Shown here: positions 8,319-16,581 of the stretch, one piece after another
How positions within the stretch are numbered: the first letter of the stretch is position 1
Layout: each line of letters starts with the position of its first letter
Assembly (NCBI RefSeq): GCF_036946495.1
Contig: NZ_JAQIIX010000002.1
Span: forward strand, 3,410,001 to 3,474,000
Source of the DNA: Mycolicibacterium neoaurum
GTDB taxonomy: Bacteria; Actinomycetota; Actinomycetes; Mycobacteriales; Mycobacteriaceae
DNA length: 64,000 nucleotides
Direction of reading: 5' to 3'
Translations under genes and position numbers: made by a program
The notes under the pieces: model-generated
Seen by the model: only the letters and a program-made list of their open reading frames with translations
Databases searched by the model: none
Told to the model about the DNA's origin: nothing

Positions 8319-9545
8319 TCAGAGGAGCAGGCCGAGACGTGGCGGCAGGGTGCCGTCCAGGGTGTGCCGCCCCAGATGGACGTATTTCCACCGAGCGGGA
8401 TCGTGCAATGTGTGCACGCGTAGATTGCGCCAGTGCCGGTCGAGTGCGTACTTGGTGTCGGTTGCCGATGTCCCGGTCAGTTCGAATATGCCGCTGGCGA
8501 TCTCGACGGCGTATTCCTGGGCCAGGGCCTTTGCCGCTGCCACCTGAAGCGAGGCCGCTGCCGCTGCGTCGCGGGTCACTTCCGGTGCGTCCAGCGCGTC
8601 GTCGACCAGGCGCGAGCCGTGTGCCAACAGTGCCTCCAGGGCATACAGTTTGGCGGTCAGTTCCCCGAATCGGCGGATGACATGTGATTCGTCGGCGGCG
8701 CGTTCGACGTGTGCCTCGAACCACGGCCGGCTACGCGACGCGACGAAGTCCGCACCGTCTTCGAGCGCGGCTCGGGCGGTGCCGACGTCGATGGCGGTGT
8801 GCAGCGCCTGATCGAATGCGCCGAGGACCGACGGTTCCGCCGACAGGGGGTCGGGGTCTGGACCTTCGTCGATGACCAGATCGGCGGCGACGTGGACTTC
8901 GTCCAGAACGACTTCGCCGCTGGCTGTGCCGCGTTGACCGAAGGACGACCAGCGGTCCAGGTTCAGAATAACGCCCGGATCATCGGGGCGAACGAAAACA
9001 GTTGCTCCGTGGTCGGTTCCGCTGATCCTGGCAGCGACGGCGATCCAGGTGGCGCCGAGTGATCCGGTGGCGTAGAACTTCGTTCCCTCGAGTACCCAGT
9101 CGCCATCGGATTGTCGAGTCACCGTGGTGGTGCGCTCCACGCTGGTCCGGGTTCCTCGCTCGACGGTGGCGTTGCCGAGCTGAGCCCCGTTGAGGACGTC
9201 TCGGTAGATCCGCGGAGCGGGTTCGTCGGACTGCAGACCGCGGATGGCGGCGGTGACGACGTAATGGGCCAACAGCAGTTGGCCCACGGCCGAGTCGGCC
9301 CGCGCGAGAATACGCAGTACCTCGACGGCGGTGGACCGGGGTAGGTCCGGGCCGCCGAATGTCTTGGGGACCAGTATTCCCAGCAGACCGGAGCTGCCGA
9401 TTTGAGTCAGCGCATCGGTCGGCAGGCTGCCGTCGATCTCGCGTTGCACGGACCCCTCGGCGGCTGACGCCGCGACGGTCCTCGCGACACCTAGAGCGTC
9501 CTCGACGGTTCGCAGAACGGGTACGGCGGTGATGGTGGTGGGCAT
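8319..9545 (-). CDS. Acyl-CoA-dehydrogenase-fold flavin monooxygenase (DszC/SfnC-like)
   Basis: A 408-residue protein of the acyl-CoA dehydrogenase fold, in the branch of reduced-flavin monooxygenases (DszC, SfnC and relatives) that oxidise organosulfur or other small compounds. The N-terminal helical domain includes LGILVPKTFGG, the middle beta domain carries FYATGSLGATW and FGQRGTASGEVVLDEVHV, and the C-terminal helical domain ends with RHWRNLRVHTLHDPARWKY, characteristic of the DszC/SfnC branch. No flavin reductase gene is adjacent. The ATG at 9545 has GGAG about 9 bases upstream; the frame runs further up without family similarity. It follows a LysR gene by 67 bases, which probably regulates it. 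Confidence 0.87.
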   Translation of the reverse strand: MPTTITAVPVLRTVEDALGVARTVAASAAEGSVQREIDGSLPTDALTQIGSSGLLGILVPKTFGGPDLPRSTAVEVLRILARADSAVGQLLLAHYVVTAAIRGLQSDEPAPRIYRDVLNGAQLGNATVERGTRTSVERTTTVTRQSDGDWVLEGTKFYATGSLGATWIAVAARISGTDHGATVFVRPDDPGVILNLDRWSSFGQRGTASGEVVLDEVHVAADLVIDEGPDPDPLSAEPSVLGAFDQALHTAIDVGTARAALEDGADFVASRSRPWFEAHVERAADESHVIRRFGELTAKLYALEALLAHGSRLVDDALDAPEVTRDAAAAASLQVAAAKALAQEYAVEIASGIFELTGTSATDTKYALDRHWRNLRVHTLHDPARWKYVHLGRHTLDGTLPPRLGLLL

Positions 9546-9612
9546 CGGTGCGGGCTCCTCGCTTTGGGTCTGCGAAAAAACTAGAGAGACCGGAGATGGT
9601 TGAAAAGATGGT

Positions 9613-10566
9613 TCAAGCGACGCTGAAAGCGCTTGCAGGAACGCTGCACTCGATCTGTGTTGCAATGGCTTTGCCGGCCGCAGTGATCAATCCGACCACG
9701 GTGGCCAGAACGCTTGCCGGCACCGGTGCAGCGGCGGTGGCTATGGACACCTTGCGCACGGGGCGGTGCCCCGCGACCCTGCGGATGGCAACGTCGGTGC
9801 GTGCGCCCGATGCCGCAAGTGACGGCACCAGGGACACACCGAGCCCGGCGGCGACGAAGCCCTGCACCGTCGCGTACTCTTCGGCGCGAAAACTGACGTT
9901 CGGTTCGAATCCCGCACGCTCGCAGGTGTTGCGGAAGACGCGGGTGTCCGGGCACAGACCTGTCTGGCTGCTCACCACCCAGTTCTCGCGGGCCAGTTCG
10001 GCCATCGGCACCTCGATCCGGTCCACCAGGCGATGCCCCGATGGCAGCACCACGAAGAACTCGTCGTCATAGACGTCGAGCGTGGTCACGCCCGGGAAGT
10101 CGGTGTGTTCCCCCGGCACTTCGGTCACCATCGCGGCGTCGACGTCACCGTTGCGCAGTAGTTCCACCCCGTCGTCGGGATCGACTGTCACCAATTCCAC
10201 TGCCAGCCCCGGCAATACCCGTCGAGTGCGAGCAATGGCCGGTGGCAGGATGACCGCCGCAGCGCTGGCGAACGATGCGATGCGCACCACGCCCGGCCGC
10301 CGGGTGGTGCCGTTGGCGAGGTCGCGCTCGGCGGCAGCCACGGCACCGAGGATCGTGGGTGCGTGCTCCAGGAGGGTGCTACCTGCGGGTGTGAGGCGCG
10401 CACCGGACGGGCCGCGCACCAGCACGGTGCAACCCAGGTCGCGCTCCAATGCGGTGACCTGCTGGGAGACCGCCGATGTGGTGTAGTTCATGGCAGCAGC
10501 TGCGGCACTGAGAGATCCGCAGCGTGCTATCTCCTGCAACACCACCAATCTGCGCACATCGAACAT
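9613..10566 (-). CDS. LysR-family transcriptional regulator
   Basis: A 317-residue LysR-type regulator: N-terminal winged helix-turn-helix (about residues 1-60, starting MFDVRRLVVLQEIARCGSLS, with the recognition stretch TTSAVSQQVTALE), then a two-lobe periplasmic-binding-like effector domain (about 90-300). I chose the ATG at 10566, where the family's first helix begins; a start 10 residues earlier is possible. Unlike most LysR genes it is co-directional with, not divergent from, its probable target (the monooxygenase operon 67 bases downstream), so it may be co-transcribed and autoregulated. The effector is unknown. Confidence 0.93.
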   Translation of the reverse strand: MFDVRRLVVLQEIARCGSLSAAAAAMNYTTSAVSQQVTALERDLGCTVLVRGPSGARLTPAGSTLLEHAPTILGAVAAAERDLANGTTRRPGVVRIASFASAAAVILPPAIARTRRVLPGLAVELVTVDPDDGVELLRNGDVDAAMVTEVPGEHTDFPGVTTLDVYDDEFFVVLPSGHRLVDRIEVPMAELARENWVVSSQTGLCPDTRVFRNTCERAGFEPNVSFRAEEYATVQGFVAAGLGVSLVPSLAASGARTDVAIRRVAGHRPVRKVSIATAAAPVPASVLATVVGLITAAGKAIATQIECSVPASAFSVA

Positions 10567-10643
10567 CTCGCGAAGACTAGGAAGGATCTGCGGCAACCGG
10601 CAGGGTTGCGCTCATGACGACGGCAACTCTCCGGCTAGACCGG

Positions 10644-11639
10644 TCAGTAGCCGGATCCAGGGACGCTCCTGGGCCGGATCCCGTGATGGCGTTCGGCGAC
10701 ATCGGGATGTGCGCGGGTTCGTGATTTCCAGGCGTTCTCACCGTAGGTGTTGAAGATCGGATTGTCGGGGTCGGTTTCGACACCACGAGCCAGGGCTGCC
10801 AGTTCGTCGGGCAGCACGATCAGCGGGACAGTGGCATCGAGGGCCGGATTCAGGAAGTAGGGGATCGATACCCGGTCGGTGCCCGGCTTCGGTGACAGCA
10901 CCCGGTGCCGGGTGGCCCGCAGGTAGCCACCGGTGGCGACTTCCAGGAGTTCGCCGATGTTGACGATGAACGCACCGGGCACCGGCGGTACGTCGACCCA
11001 CTCACCCGCGGTGAGCTCGACCTGCAGGCCCGTCGAGTCCGGCTCGACCAGAAGCAGCGTGAGCACACCCGAATCCTTGTGTGCACCAACGCCTTGGTCG
11101 CTGGCGGCGCCACCGGGGTAGCGCACCACCTTGATCAAGGTCGCGGGAAGTCCGGCGAACGCCTCGTCGAACAGGTCTGCGGCGGCCCCCAACGACTCGG
11201 CCCAGAGCCGGAGCAACCGCAGACCCACCGCCGACAGCGAGCGGTCCCAGTCTTCGAAGGCCGCGCGGAAACCCGTCGGCTGCTCGGGCCACAGGTTGGG
11301 GCCCTGCAGCCGCCAGTAACCCTCGGCGCCGGGCACGGTGGCGCGCTCAGGGCCGATATCGATCTGTTCGCGCCAGTCCACCTGGCCGTTGGTCAGCTCA
11401 CCGCCCAGGCGGGAGTAGCCGCGAAACTGCGGGCTCTGCAATTGACTGATCCGGTTCTTGACATCGACCGGCAGCGCGAAGAACTCGCGAGCCGACCGCA
11501 GTACCCCGGCGGTCTGCGCGTCCGAGACACCGTGCCCGGTCAGATAGAAGAACCCGTACGTGTGGGCGGCCTCACGCAACGTGACTCGGAAACCGTCGGG
11601 GTCTGTCTGCGACTTTGACAGATCGAGCACCGGGAGCAT
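10644..11639 (-). CDS. 2-oxoglutarate/Fe(II)-dependent oxygenase, isopenicillin-N-synthase-like
   Basis: A 331-residue non-haem iron oxygenase. The N-terminal DIOX_N part has the motif YGFFYLTGHGV (28-38). The catalytic core carries the iron triad His187-x-Asp189 (GAHKDSG) and His245 (ATRHRV), with the 2-oxoglutarate-binding pair Arg256-x-Ser258 (RVSIPYFLNP). Relatives include gibberellin/flavonoid-type oxygenases and bacterial ethylene-forming enzyme-like proteins; the substrate cannot be assigned. It lies 77 bases upstream of the LysR gene on the same strand, so it may belong to that gene group. Confidence 0.92.
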   Translation of the reverse strand: MLPVLDLSKSQTDPDGFRVTLREAAHTYGFFYLTGHGVSDAQTAGVLRSAREFFALPVDVKNRISQLQSPQFRGYSRLGGELTNGQVDWREQIDIGPERATVPGAEGYWRLQGPNLWPEQPTGFRAAFEDWDRSLSAVGLRLLRLWAESLGAAADLFDEAFAGLPATLIKVVRYPGGAASDQGVGAHKDSGVLTLLLVEPDSTGLQVELTAGEWVDVPPVPGAFIVNIGELLEVATGGYLRATRHRVLSPKPGTDRVSIPYFLNPALDATVPLIVLPDELAALARGVETDPDNPIFNTYGENAWKSRTRAHPDVAERHHGIRPRSVPGSGY

Positions 11640-12051
11640 TCTTCACACCCTGCACCATCGCCGACGCCGGACCAATCCGCGTCAACAGATCCTTCATCGG
11701 CGTGAAGATGGGGTACAAACCGGATCCGGGCGACGCCGACGCGGTGAACGACGCGAGCCCCGCCCGAGCCGACCCCGGAATTCGAAGGTCAAGATGTGCG
11801 GCCCGGGCCGCTGTGGGATCGTTAGGGCACGGTCGTGTGCGGGCGGGGATCGGAGGGCGCGAGTGAAGGCGACTCGGTATCGGATGGCGACGGCGCAGGT
11901 CGTGGGCGACTGCGGTAGGGCATGCAGTCGACGCCGTCAACTCTGTCCAGAGGGACAGCCCGACCATGCCGACGCGTTGGGAGCCGTGGCGGCGCCAGGG
12001 CGCGGGCTGCGACAGGGCATGCGCAGCTCATCGCTGCGGCGGCGGGCCGGT
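11640..12051. other. Intergenic region without a supported gene
   Basis: This 412-base stretch separates the divergent 2OG-oxygenase and the 113-residue gene. Open frames cross it on both strands, but their translations are Arg/Pro-rich and low in complexity, with no usable ribosome-binding site. I see no clear promoter boxes or hairpin. It must contain the two divergent promoters. Confidence 0.5.
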
Positions 12052-12393
12052 ATGTCGGTCGGGGTCGCAAAGGACCCTGCTCCGTGGATGAAAGCCCATG
12101 TCGACCGCCTGGCCGTGTTGCTCGCCAACGATCACGGGATGTGGATACCCCGCCAGGTGCTGCGCGCCGAGCTGGCCCGATACCTCACGGATTGTTCATC
12201 GCTGTTCGCGGTAAGTCGTTTCGAGGCTCGGAGCTATGTCACCGAGGACATGATGCGGCAGTCCGCGGCGGAACTCGCCAGGAACTACCGGCGACGGATA
12301 CGAACCGCACCGACTGACACCCCCGGCGGGGCCCAGCCCGCCACCGCGATTAGCGCTGAACAAGAGCGGGACAGCGGTTATCTTTTCAAGTAA
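12052..12393 (+). CDS. Hypothetical protein (113 aa)
   Basis: A small soluble, helical protein. From ATG 12052 it reads MSVGVAKDPAPWMKAHVD, then a segment resembling a compact alpha-helical domain (HGMWIPRQVLRAELARYL), then a basic segment (ELARNYRRRIR) and a polar tail. The long upstream extension of the frame is Arg-rich and implausible, so a late start is chosen; ATG 12019 is the alternative. The ribosome-binding site is weak. It ends 47 bases before the diguanylate cyclase start and may be transcribed with it. I do not recognise the family. Confidence 0.55.
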   Translation: MSVGVAKDPAPWMKAHVDRLAVLLANDHGMWIPRQVLRAELARYLTDCSSLFAVSRFEARSYVTEDMMRQSAAELARNYRRRIRTAPTDTPGGAQPATAISAEQERDSGYLFK

Positions 12394-12439
12394 GACCGGC
12401 GCCGTCCTCGGTGCGGCGGAGGGTGTGCAGGGGACCGAT

Positions 12440-14182
12440 ATGTACCGACAGGGTGTTCTGAGCGCCACCTCCGGCATCGACAACGCCAAGGTGTGGCAGG
12501 CCGCGAATGGCGAGTGGCCCCAGGTCATCGACGAGCTGATCGGCGCTGCGGCCGAGGTGCCGGTACTCAAGGCCCTGCTGCGGATAGCGGAGGCGGTATT
12601 ACGTCCCGACTCGTTCGCGCACGTTCTCGAGGTCATCGCTGAGCAGACCGTCGGAGCGCTCGGCGCAGCATCGGTGTCCATCTGCCGATGGGAACGCAAT
12701 AGCAACGCCCTGCAGACGCTGATCAACGTGGGCAACCTCGGACCGCATGAACGTCGTTGGCCCTCCGACGAGTTCTATTACGTGGCGAACGAATCGGATG
12801 TCGCCGAGCTGCTGCACGAGGGTCGCTCCTATACCCACCACATCGACGATCCCGCTTGCCCGCCACGGTCCAGGATGCTTCTCGAACAACTCGGCAAAGA
12901 GTGCGAGCTCGCCGTCCCGATCATGGCCGGCGACGTGATGTGGGGTGAGGTATGGGTGAGCGGGGCCGACGGCCGCCGCTTCGACCATGGCGACGCCCAG
13001 CTCCTGCAGGCGGTTGCCGCCTTCGTGGCCATCGCGATCGGGCGGTCGGAGCTGATCAGCACCATCTGGGGCTACGCCTTCGAAGACCCGCTGACGGGGC
13101 TGGCGAATCGACGAGCGCTCTCGGAGTTCTGCGATGGGATCGAATGGGGCCAGACCGACGTGGTGGCCCTCGTCTGCGATCTGGACGGGTTCAAACAGGT
13201 CAACGATCAGTCGGGCCATCCCGCCGGTGACCAACTGCTTCGCGATGTCGCCGCGGTGCTGTCCGGGCTGGCGCACACCCTTCCGGGCGCGCTGGTGGCC
13301 CGGTTGGGTGGCGACGAATTCTGCATACTGGTGCCCAACGCGACGATGTCGCATGCCCAGGAGCTGGCCAAGTGCGCGACCCGTGATATCCGCGACGCAG
13401 TCGGCGGAATGGTCAGCGTGTCCTGGGGTGCTGCCGCCACGAGCGAGCGCAGCGACTGCACCGGCGACGAGTTGTTGGCCGCCGCGGACGCGGCACTGCG
13501 TGAGGCGAAGCGCCACGGCCCGGCTCATTTCAGTTCGGTGGTGATCTCCGAGCACCTTCCGGTCGGGTCGAGGGACCGCAGCATCGATGTGCACCGCGGC
13601 ACGCAGTTTCTGACCGACAGCGTCGTGCGGATCCTCGGCGAGAACCCGAGACTGTCGCATCTGGAGGCCTTGGAGGTCCTTGCCATCCAGATGCAGCGTG
13701 CGGTGAACACGTGCGCCTACGCGTTGTCGGTCGTGTCCGCCGACGGCGCGTCGGTGTCGACGGCGCGCAAGATGGATATCGTGCGCGAGCCCGACTCGGA
13801 TCTGGCGATCCTCACCGATCTCGGTGTCGACGGCGGTGAGCTTGCCGACTACCCGGAGACCGAGCGTGCGATCAGGGAGGCGTCGACGTTCTTCGCGTCC
13901 CGTGACGACGAGTCGTCGGATCCCAGCGAGGTGGCCTTGTTGGAGGTACTCGGGTACCGGGCGGTGCTCGGGGTGGCCGTGCACGCGACAGAGACCAAGT
14001 ATTTGGTCGAGTTCTACTGCAATACCGATATCCAACAGTTGCGCGACATCGCACCGCTGGCTCAGGTTCTCGCGCACTATTGCGTGTCGCGGCCCGCCGT
14101 CGACCTCACCGACGCTGACGGTTCAGCAGGACGTCGCGAACATGAATCGGTACTGCCAGACCCGCTGCCATCGCGGCGATGA
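12440..14182 (+). CDS. Diguanylate cyclase, GAF-GGDEF with a C-terminal sensor-like region
   Basis: A 580-residue soluble signalling enzyme predicted to make cyclic di-GMP. The N-terminal GAF domain (about 55-205) is followed by GGDEF (about 210-370): DPLTGLANRR opens the domain, DLDGFKQVND binds metal and substrate, and LGGDEF is the active-site loop. No RxxD lies at the I-site position before it, so product inhibition at the primary site is not expected. Residues about 390-565 form a second GAF-like region unrelated to EAL. ATG 12440 is chosen over GTG 12425 because GGGGA lies 6-7 bases upstream of it. Its 3' end overlaps the convergent exporter gene by 77 bases. Confidence 0.9.
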   Translation: MYRQGVLSATSGIDNAKVWQAANGEWPQVIDELIGAAAEVPVLKALLRIAEAVLRPDSFAHVLEVIAEQTVGALGAASVSICRWERNSNALQTLINVGNLGPHERRWPSDEFYYVANESDVAELLHEGRSYTHHIDDPACPPRSRMLLEQLGKECELAVPIMAGDVMWGEVWVSGADGRRFDHGDAQLLQAVAAFVAIAIGRSELISTIWGYAFEDPLTGLANRRALSEFCDGIEWGQTDVVALVCDLDGFKQVNDQSGHPAGDQLLRDVAAVLSGLAHTLPGALVARLGGDEFCILVPNATMSHAQELAKCATRDIRDAVGGMVSVSWGAAATSERSDCTGDELLAAADAALREAKRHGPAHFSSVVISEHLPVGSRDRSIDVHRGTQFLTDSVVRILGENPRLSHLEALEVLAIQMQRAVNTCAYALSVVSADGASVSTARKMDIVREPDSDLAILTDLGVDGGELADYPETERAIREASTFFASRDDESSDPSEVALLEVLGYRAVLGVAVHATETKYLVEFYCNTDIQQLRDIAPLAQVLAHYCVSRPAVDLTDADGSAGRREHESVLPDPLPSRR

Positions 14183-15344
14183 TCGCAACAGCCGTCGCTG
14201 CGCTGGAGGCAGTGGTGGCCAACAACTCCGGGGCGGGATCGCCGGCAAGTCCAACCACGCCGTTCACCGTTGCCAGCACATACGAGCCAGGAACCAGCGA
14301 TACCACCGACGCGAAACCGATACCGGCAAAGGGAATTCGCAAAGCGTGTGAGAGCGGCGCCAGCGTGGTGCCGACGATCAGGCAGGCGATGAGGGCGGCC
14401 GTCGCGGGCCCGCAGTGCCATAACGAAAGCGCCGCCCAGTGCCCGGCATGTGCCAGCATGCCGGCAGCCACCGGCCACAGGATGAACCGGTAGGGCATCG
14501 AGAAGTACACCGCGTAGCTGGCTGCCGCGACCCCCGCGGCAATCACATCGCCGGGCAGCGGTGTCTTCAATGCGGTTCCGAGTTCGGGGAAGTGAGCGCC
14601 GCCCAGCTGCACACCGAGCAGTAGTCCGACGCCGATCGCAATGAGAATCACTGCTGCCCAACCGATTCGGCACATTCCCAACCCCGCGCGTGCGGACAAC
14701 AGATCCAGCGCGCCGTTGAGGATGTGCGGGCCGGGAACCAGGATCAGCACGGCGCACAGCGCCACGAGCGCCGCCCCGGCACCCAGCTGAGCGTTCATCG
14801 CGTGGGCGCCGATGAGCCCCGAGACCGTGGCGGCGAGGAACGCCTGGGGGAGCGGCCCGGCACCCCAGTGGCCGGCCACGCGCCGCAGGATTCCCCCGAC
14901 CGCCCCGGTCAGTGCCGCCAACAGCACCACGGTCGGGTTGTCGGCACCAAAGATGACCGCAAGCGCGCCCGCCCCGCCGGCGCAGGCCAAGATGAACAGA
15001 ATGGGGTGCGATAGTGGCAGCGATGCCGCCTCGGTGAGTGCGCCCCGTACCTCGTCCAGAGCTACGGGACCGTCCTCGGCGGTGTCCACCACCCGCATGA
15101 CGGCGGCCACCCGCGCGATGTTCACTCCGGTCGGTGACACCGGTACGGCCTGAGCCGCACCGGTGTCATCACCGGAATCGGTCAGTATCAACGACTGCCA
15201 TGAGGGGATGAGCGTCGTGGAGATACCCAGACCGTTGTTCAGCCTGTCCACCGCTGCCAGTGTCATGCCGGTGGATTGGCCGTTGTTCTGCAGCATCGCA
15301 GCAACTTCGAGCACGGTGCTGCTCGCTGATGCCGGACTGCCCAT
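14106..15344 (-). CDS. ThrE-type threonine/serine exporter family membrane protein
   Basis: A 412-residue protein with the fused architecture of Corynebacterium ThrE: an N-terminal ThrE domain (soluble part about 1-110, MAAMLQ-like helices, then membrane helices) and a C-terminal ThrE_2 domain. About ten hydrophobic helices lie between residues 115 and 405. The family exports threonine and serine, but other small solutes are possible. The start has GAGGGAG 5 bases upstream of the ATG. The gene stands alone; its last 77 bases lie inside the 3' end of the diguanylate cyclase gene on the other strand, so transcripts of the two will be antisense there. Confidence 0.9.
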   Translation of the reverse strand: MGSPASASSTVLEVAAMLQNNGQSTGMTLAAVDRLNNGLGISTTLIPSWQSLILTDSGDDTGAAQAVPVSPTGVNIARVAAVMRVVDTAEDGPVALDEVRGALTEAASLPLSHPILFILACAGGAGALAVIFGADNPTVVLLAALTGAVGGILRRVAGHWGAGPLPQAFLAATVSGLIGAHAMNAQLGAGAALVALCAVLILVPGPHILNGALDLLSARAGLGMCRIGWAAVILIAIGVGLLLGVQLGGAHFPELGTALKTPLPGDVIAAGVAAASYAVYFSMPYRFILWPVAAGMLAHAGHWAALSLWHCGPATAALIACLIVGTTLAPLSHALRIPFAGIGFASVVSLVPGSYVLATVNGVVGLAGDPAPELLATTASSAATAVAIIAAMAAGLAVPIHVRDVLLNRQRR

Positions 15345-15416
15345 GGTGGCTCCCTCGTGGTCGGTCCGCCCACCCTATGCGGTGCGACCACGATGCGGAT
15401 CGGTAACGGTGCCTGC

Positions 15417-16577
15417 CTACTGGTAGATCGCCTGGTACAGCTCGATCACCTCGTCGGCGTCGGGAACCCGTGGGTTGTTGCCCGGTGAGCCGGAGGCCAG
15501 TGCTTGGGCGGCCATCACCTCCAGGCGGGAATCCCAGTCCGTCGAATCGATGCCGTACTGAGCCGGTGACGGCACCGCGACATCGGCGCACAGGGCGTCG
15601 AGCTCGTCGACCAGCGCACCGGCTGCCACCGCATCACTGGCCGAATCGTCGGCCACGCGCATCGCACGCGCACACTCGGCGTAGCGCCCGGTCGCCGCCT
15701 GTGCCGAGAACCTGGTAACGGCGGGCAACAGCATCGCATTCGACAGACCATGTGCGACATGGAAATGCCCGCCGATGGGGCGACTCATACCGTGCACCAG
15801 GGCCACGCTGGCGTTGGAGAATGCCATCCCAGCCTGTGTGGAGGCCAGCATCATCGCTTCCCGCGCGGCCCGATCCTCACCGTCGGCATACGCGCGTCGC
15901 AGGTTGGCGCTGATGGTGCGCATGGCCACCAGCGCCATTCCGTCGCTGAACGGATTCGCCCGACGGCTCACGTAGGCCTCGATGGCGTGGGTGAGTGCGT
16001 CGACACCGGTGTCGGCGGTCAGGCGGGCCGGCATCGACATGGTCAGCTCGAAGTCGATCACGGTCGCGATCGGAAGGAACGACAAACCGGGACACAGCAT
16101 CTTCTCGTCGGTGTCGTCATCGGTGATGACCGTGAACTGCGTTGCCTCCGAGCCGCTTCCCGCGGTCGTCGGTACCGCGACGATGGGCAGCGCGGGACCG
16201 GCGTACAGGTTCGGTGCCTTGAAGGAGTTGATATCGCCCTCGGCGACGGCCAGGACGGCCAGCGCCTTGGCGGTGTCCATCGGGCTACCACCGCCGAATC
16301 CGATGACACCGTCGGCCCGGTGCCGTCGTACCGTCTCGAGTCCGGGCAGCAGCGATGATGATGTTGGATCTGGCACGGTCTCGGCGAACAATGCCGGCTC
16401 ACAGCCGGCCTCGCGCAAAATGCCCAGCAGGCGGTCGGCCTGACCGGTATCGGCGAGGTAGCCGTCGGTCACCAGCACCGGACGCGTGATACCGACCTGT
16501 GCGCACAGGGTTCCGAGGTCGGCGGCAGCGCCGGCGCCGACCTTGCTGTGTCGGGGGAGAGTCACGTTGTAAGACAT
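15417..16577 (-). CDS. Iron-containing alcohol dehydrogenase
   Basis: A 386-residue group III (Fe-dependent) NAD(P) alcohol dehydrogenase. The NAD-binding motif GFGGGSPMDTAKA and the TTAGSGSE loop are intact. The iron ligands of the family are present in DTGVDALTHAIEAY (Asp and His) and in HGMSRPIGGHFHVAHG (two His). It starts 4 bases after the mmsA stop codon, so the two are surely co-transcribed. Together they could oxidise a 3-hydroxy acid or alcohol to a semialdehyde and on to an acyl-CoA. The substrate is inferred only from context. Confidence 0.94.
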   Translation of the reverse strand: MSYNVTLPRHSKVGAGAAADLGTLCAQVGITRPVLVTDGYLADTGQADRLLGILREAGCEPALFAETVPDPTSSSLLPGLETVRRHRADGVIGFGGGSPMDTAKALAVLAVAEGDINSFKAPNLYAGPALPIVAVPTTAGSGSEATQFTVITDDDTDEKMLCPGLSFLPIATVIDFELTMSMPARLTADTGVDALTHAIEAYVSRRANPFSDGMALVAMRTISANLRRAYADGEDRAAREAMMLASTQAGMAFSNASVALVHGMSRPIGGHFHVAHGLSNAMLLPAVTRFSAQAATGRYAECARAMRVADDSASDAVAAGALVDELDALCADVAVPSPAQYGIDSTDWDSRLEVMAAQALASGSPGNNPRVPDADEVIELYQAIYQ

Positions 16578-16581
16578 GGGT

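Noticed and set aside
11560..12051. N-terminal extension of the frame ending at 12393
   Set aside because: Arg-rich, low complexity, overlaps the divergent 2OG-oxygenase 5' end; protein-like sequence begins only near 12052.
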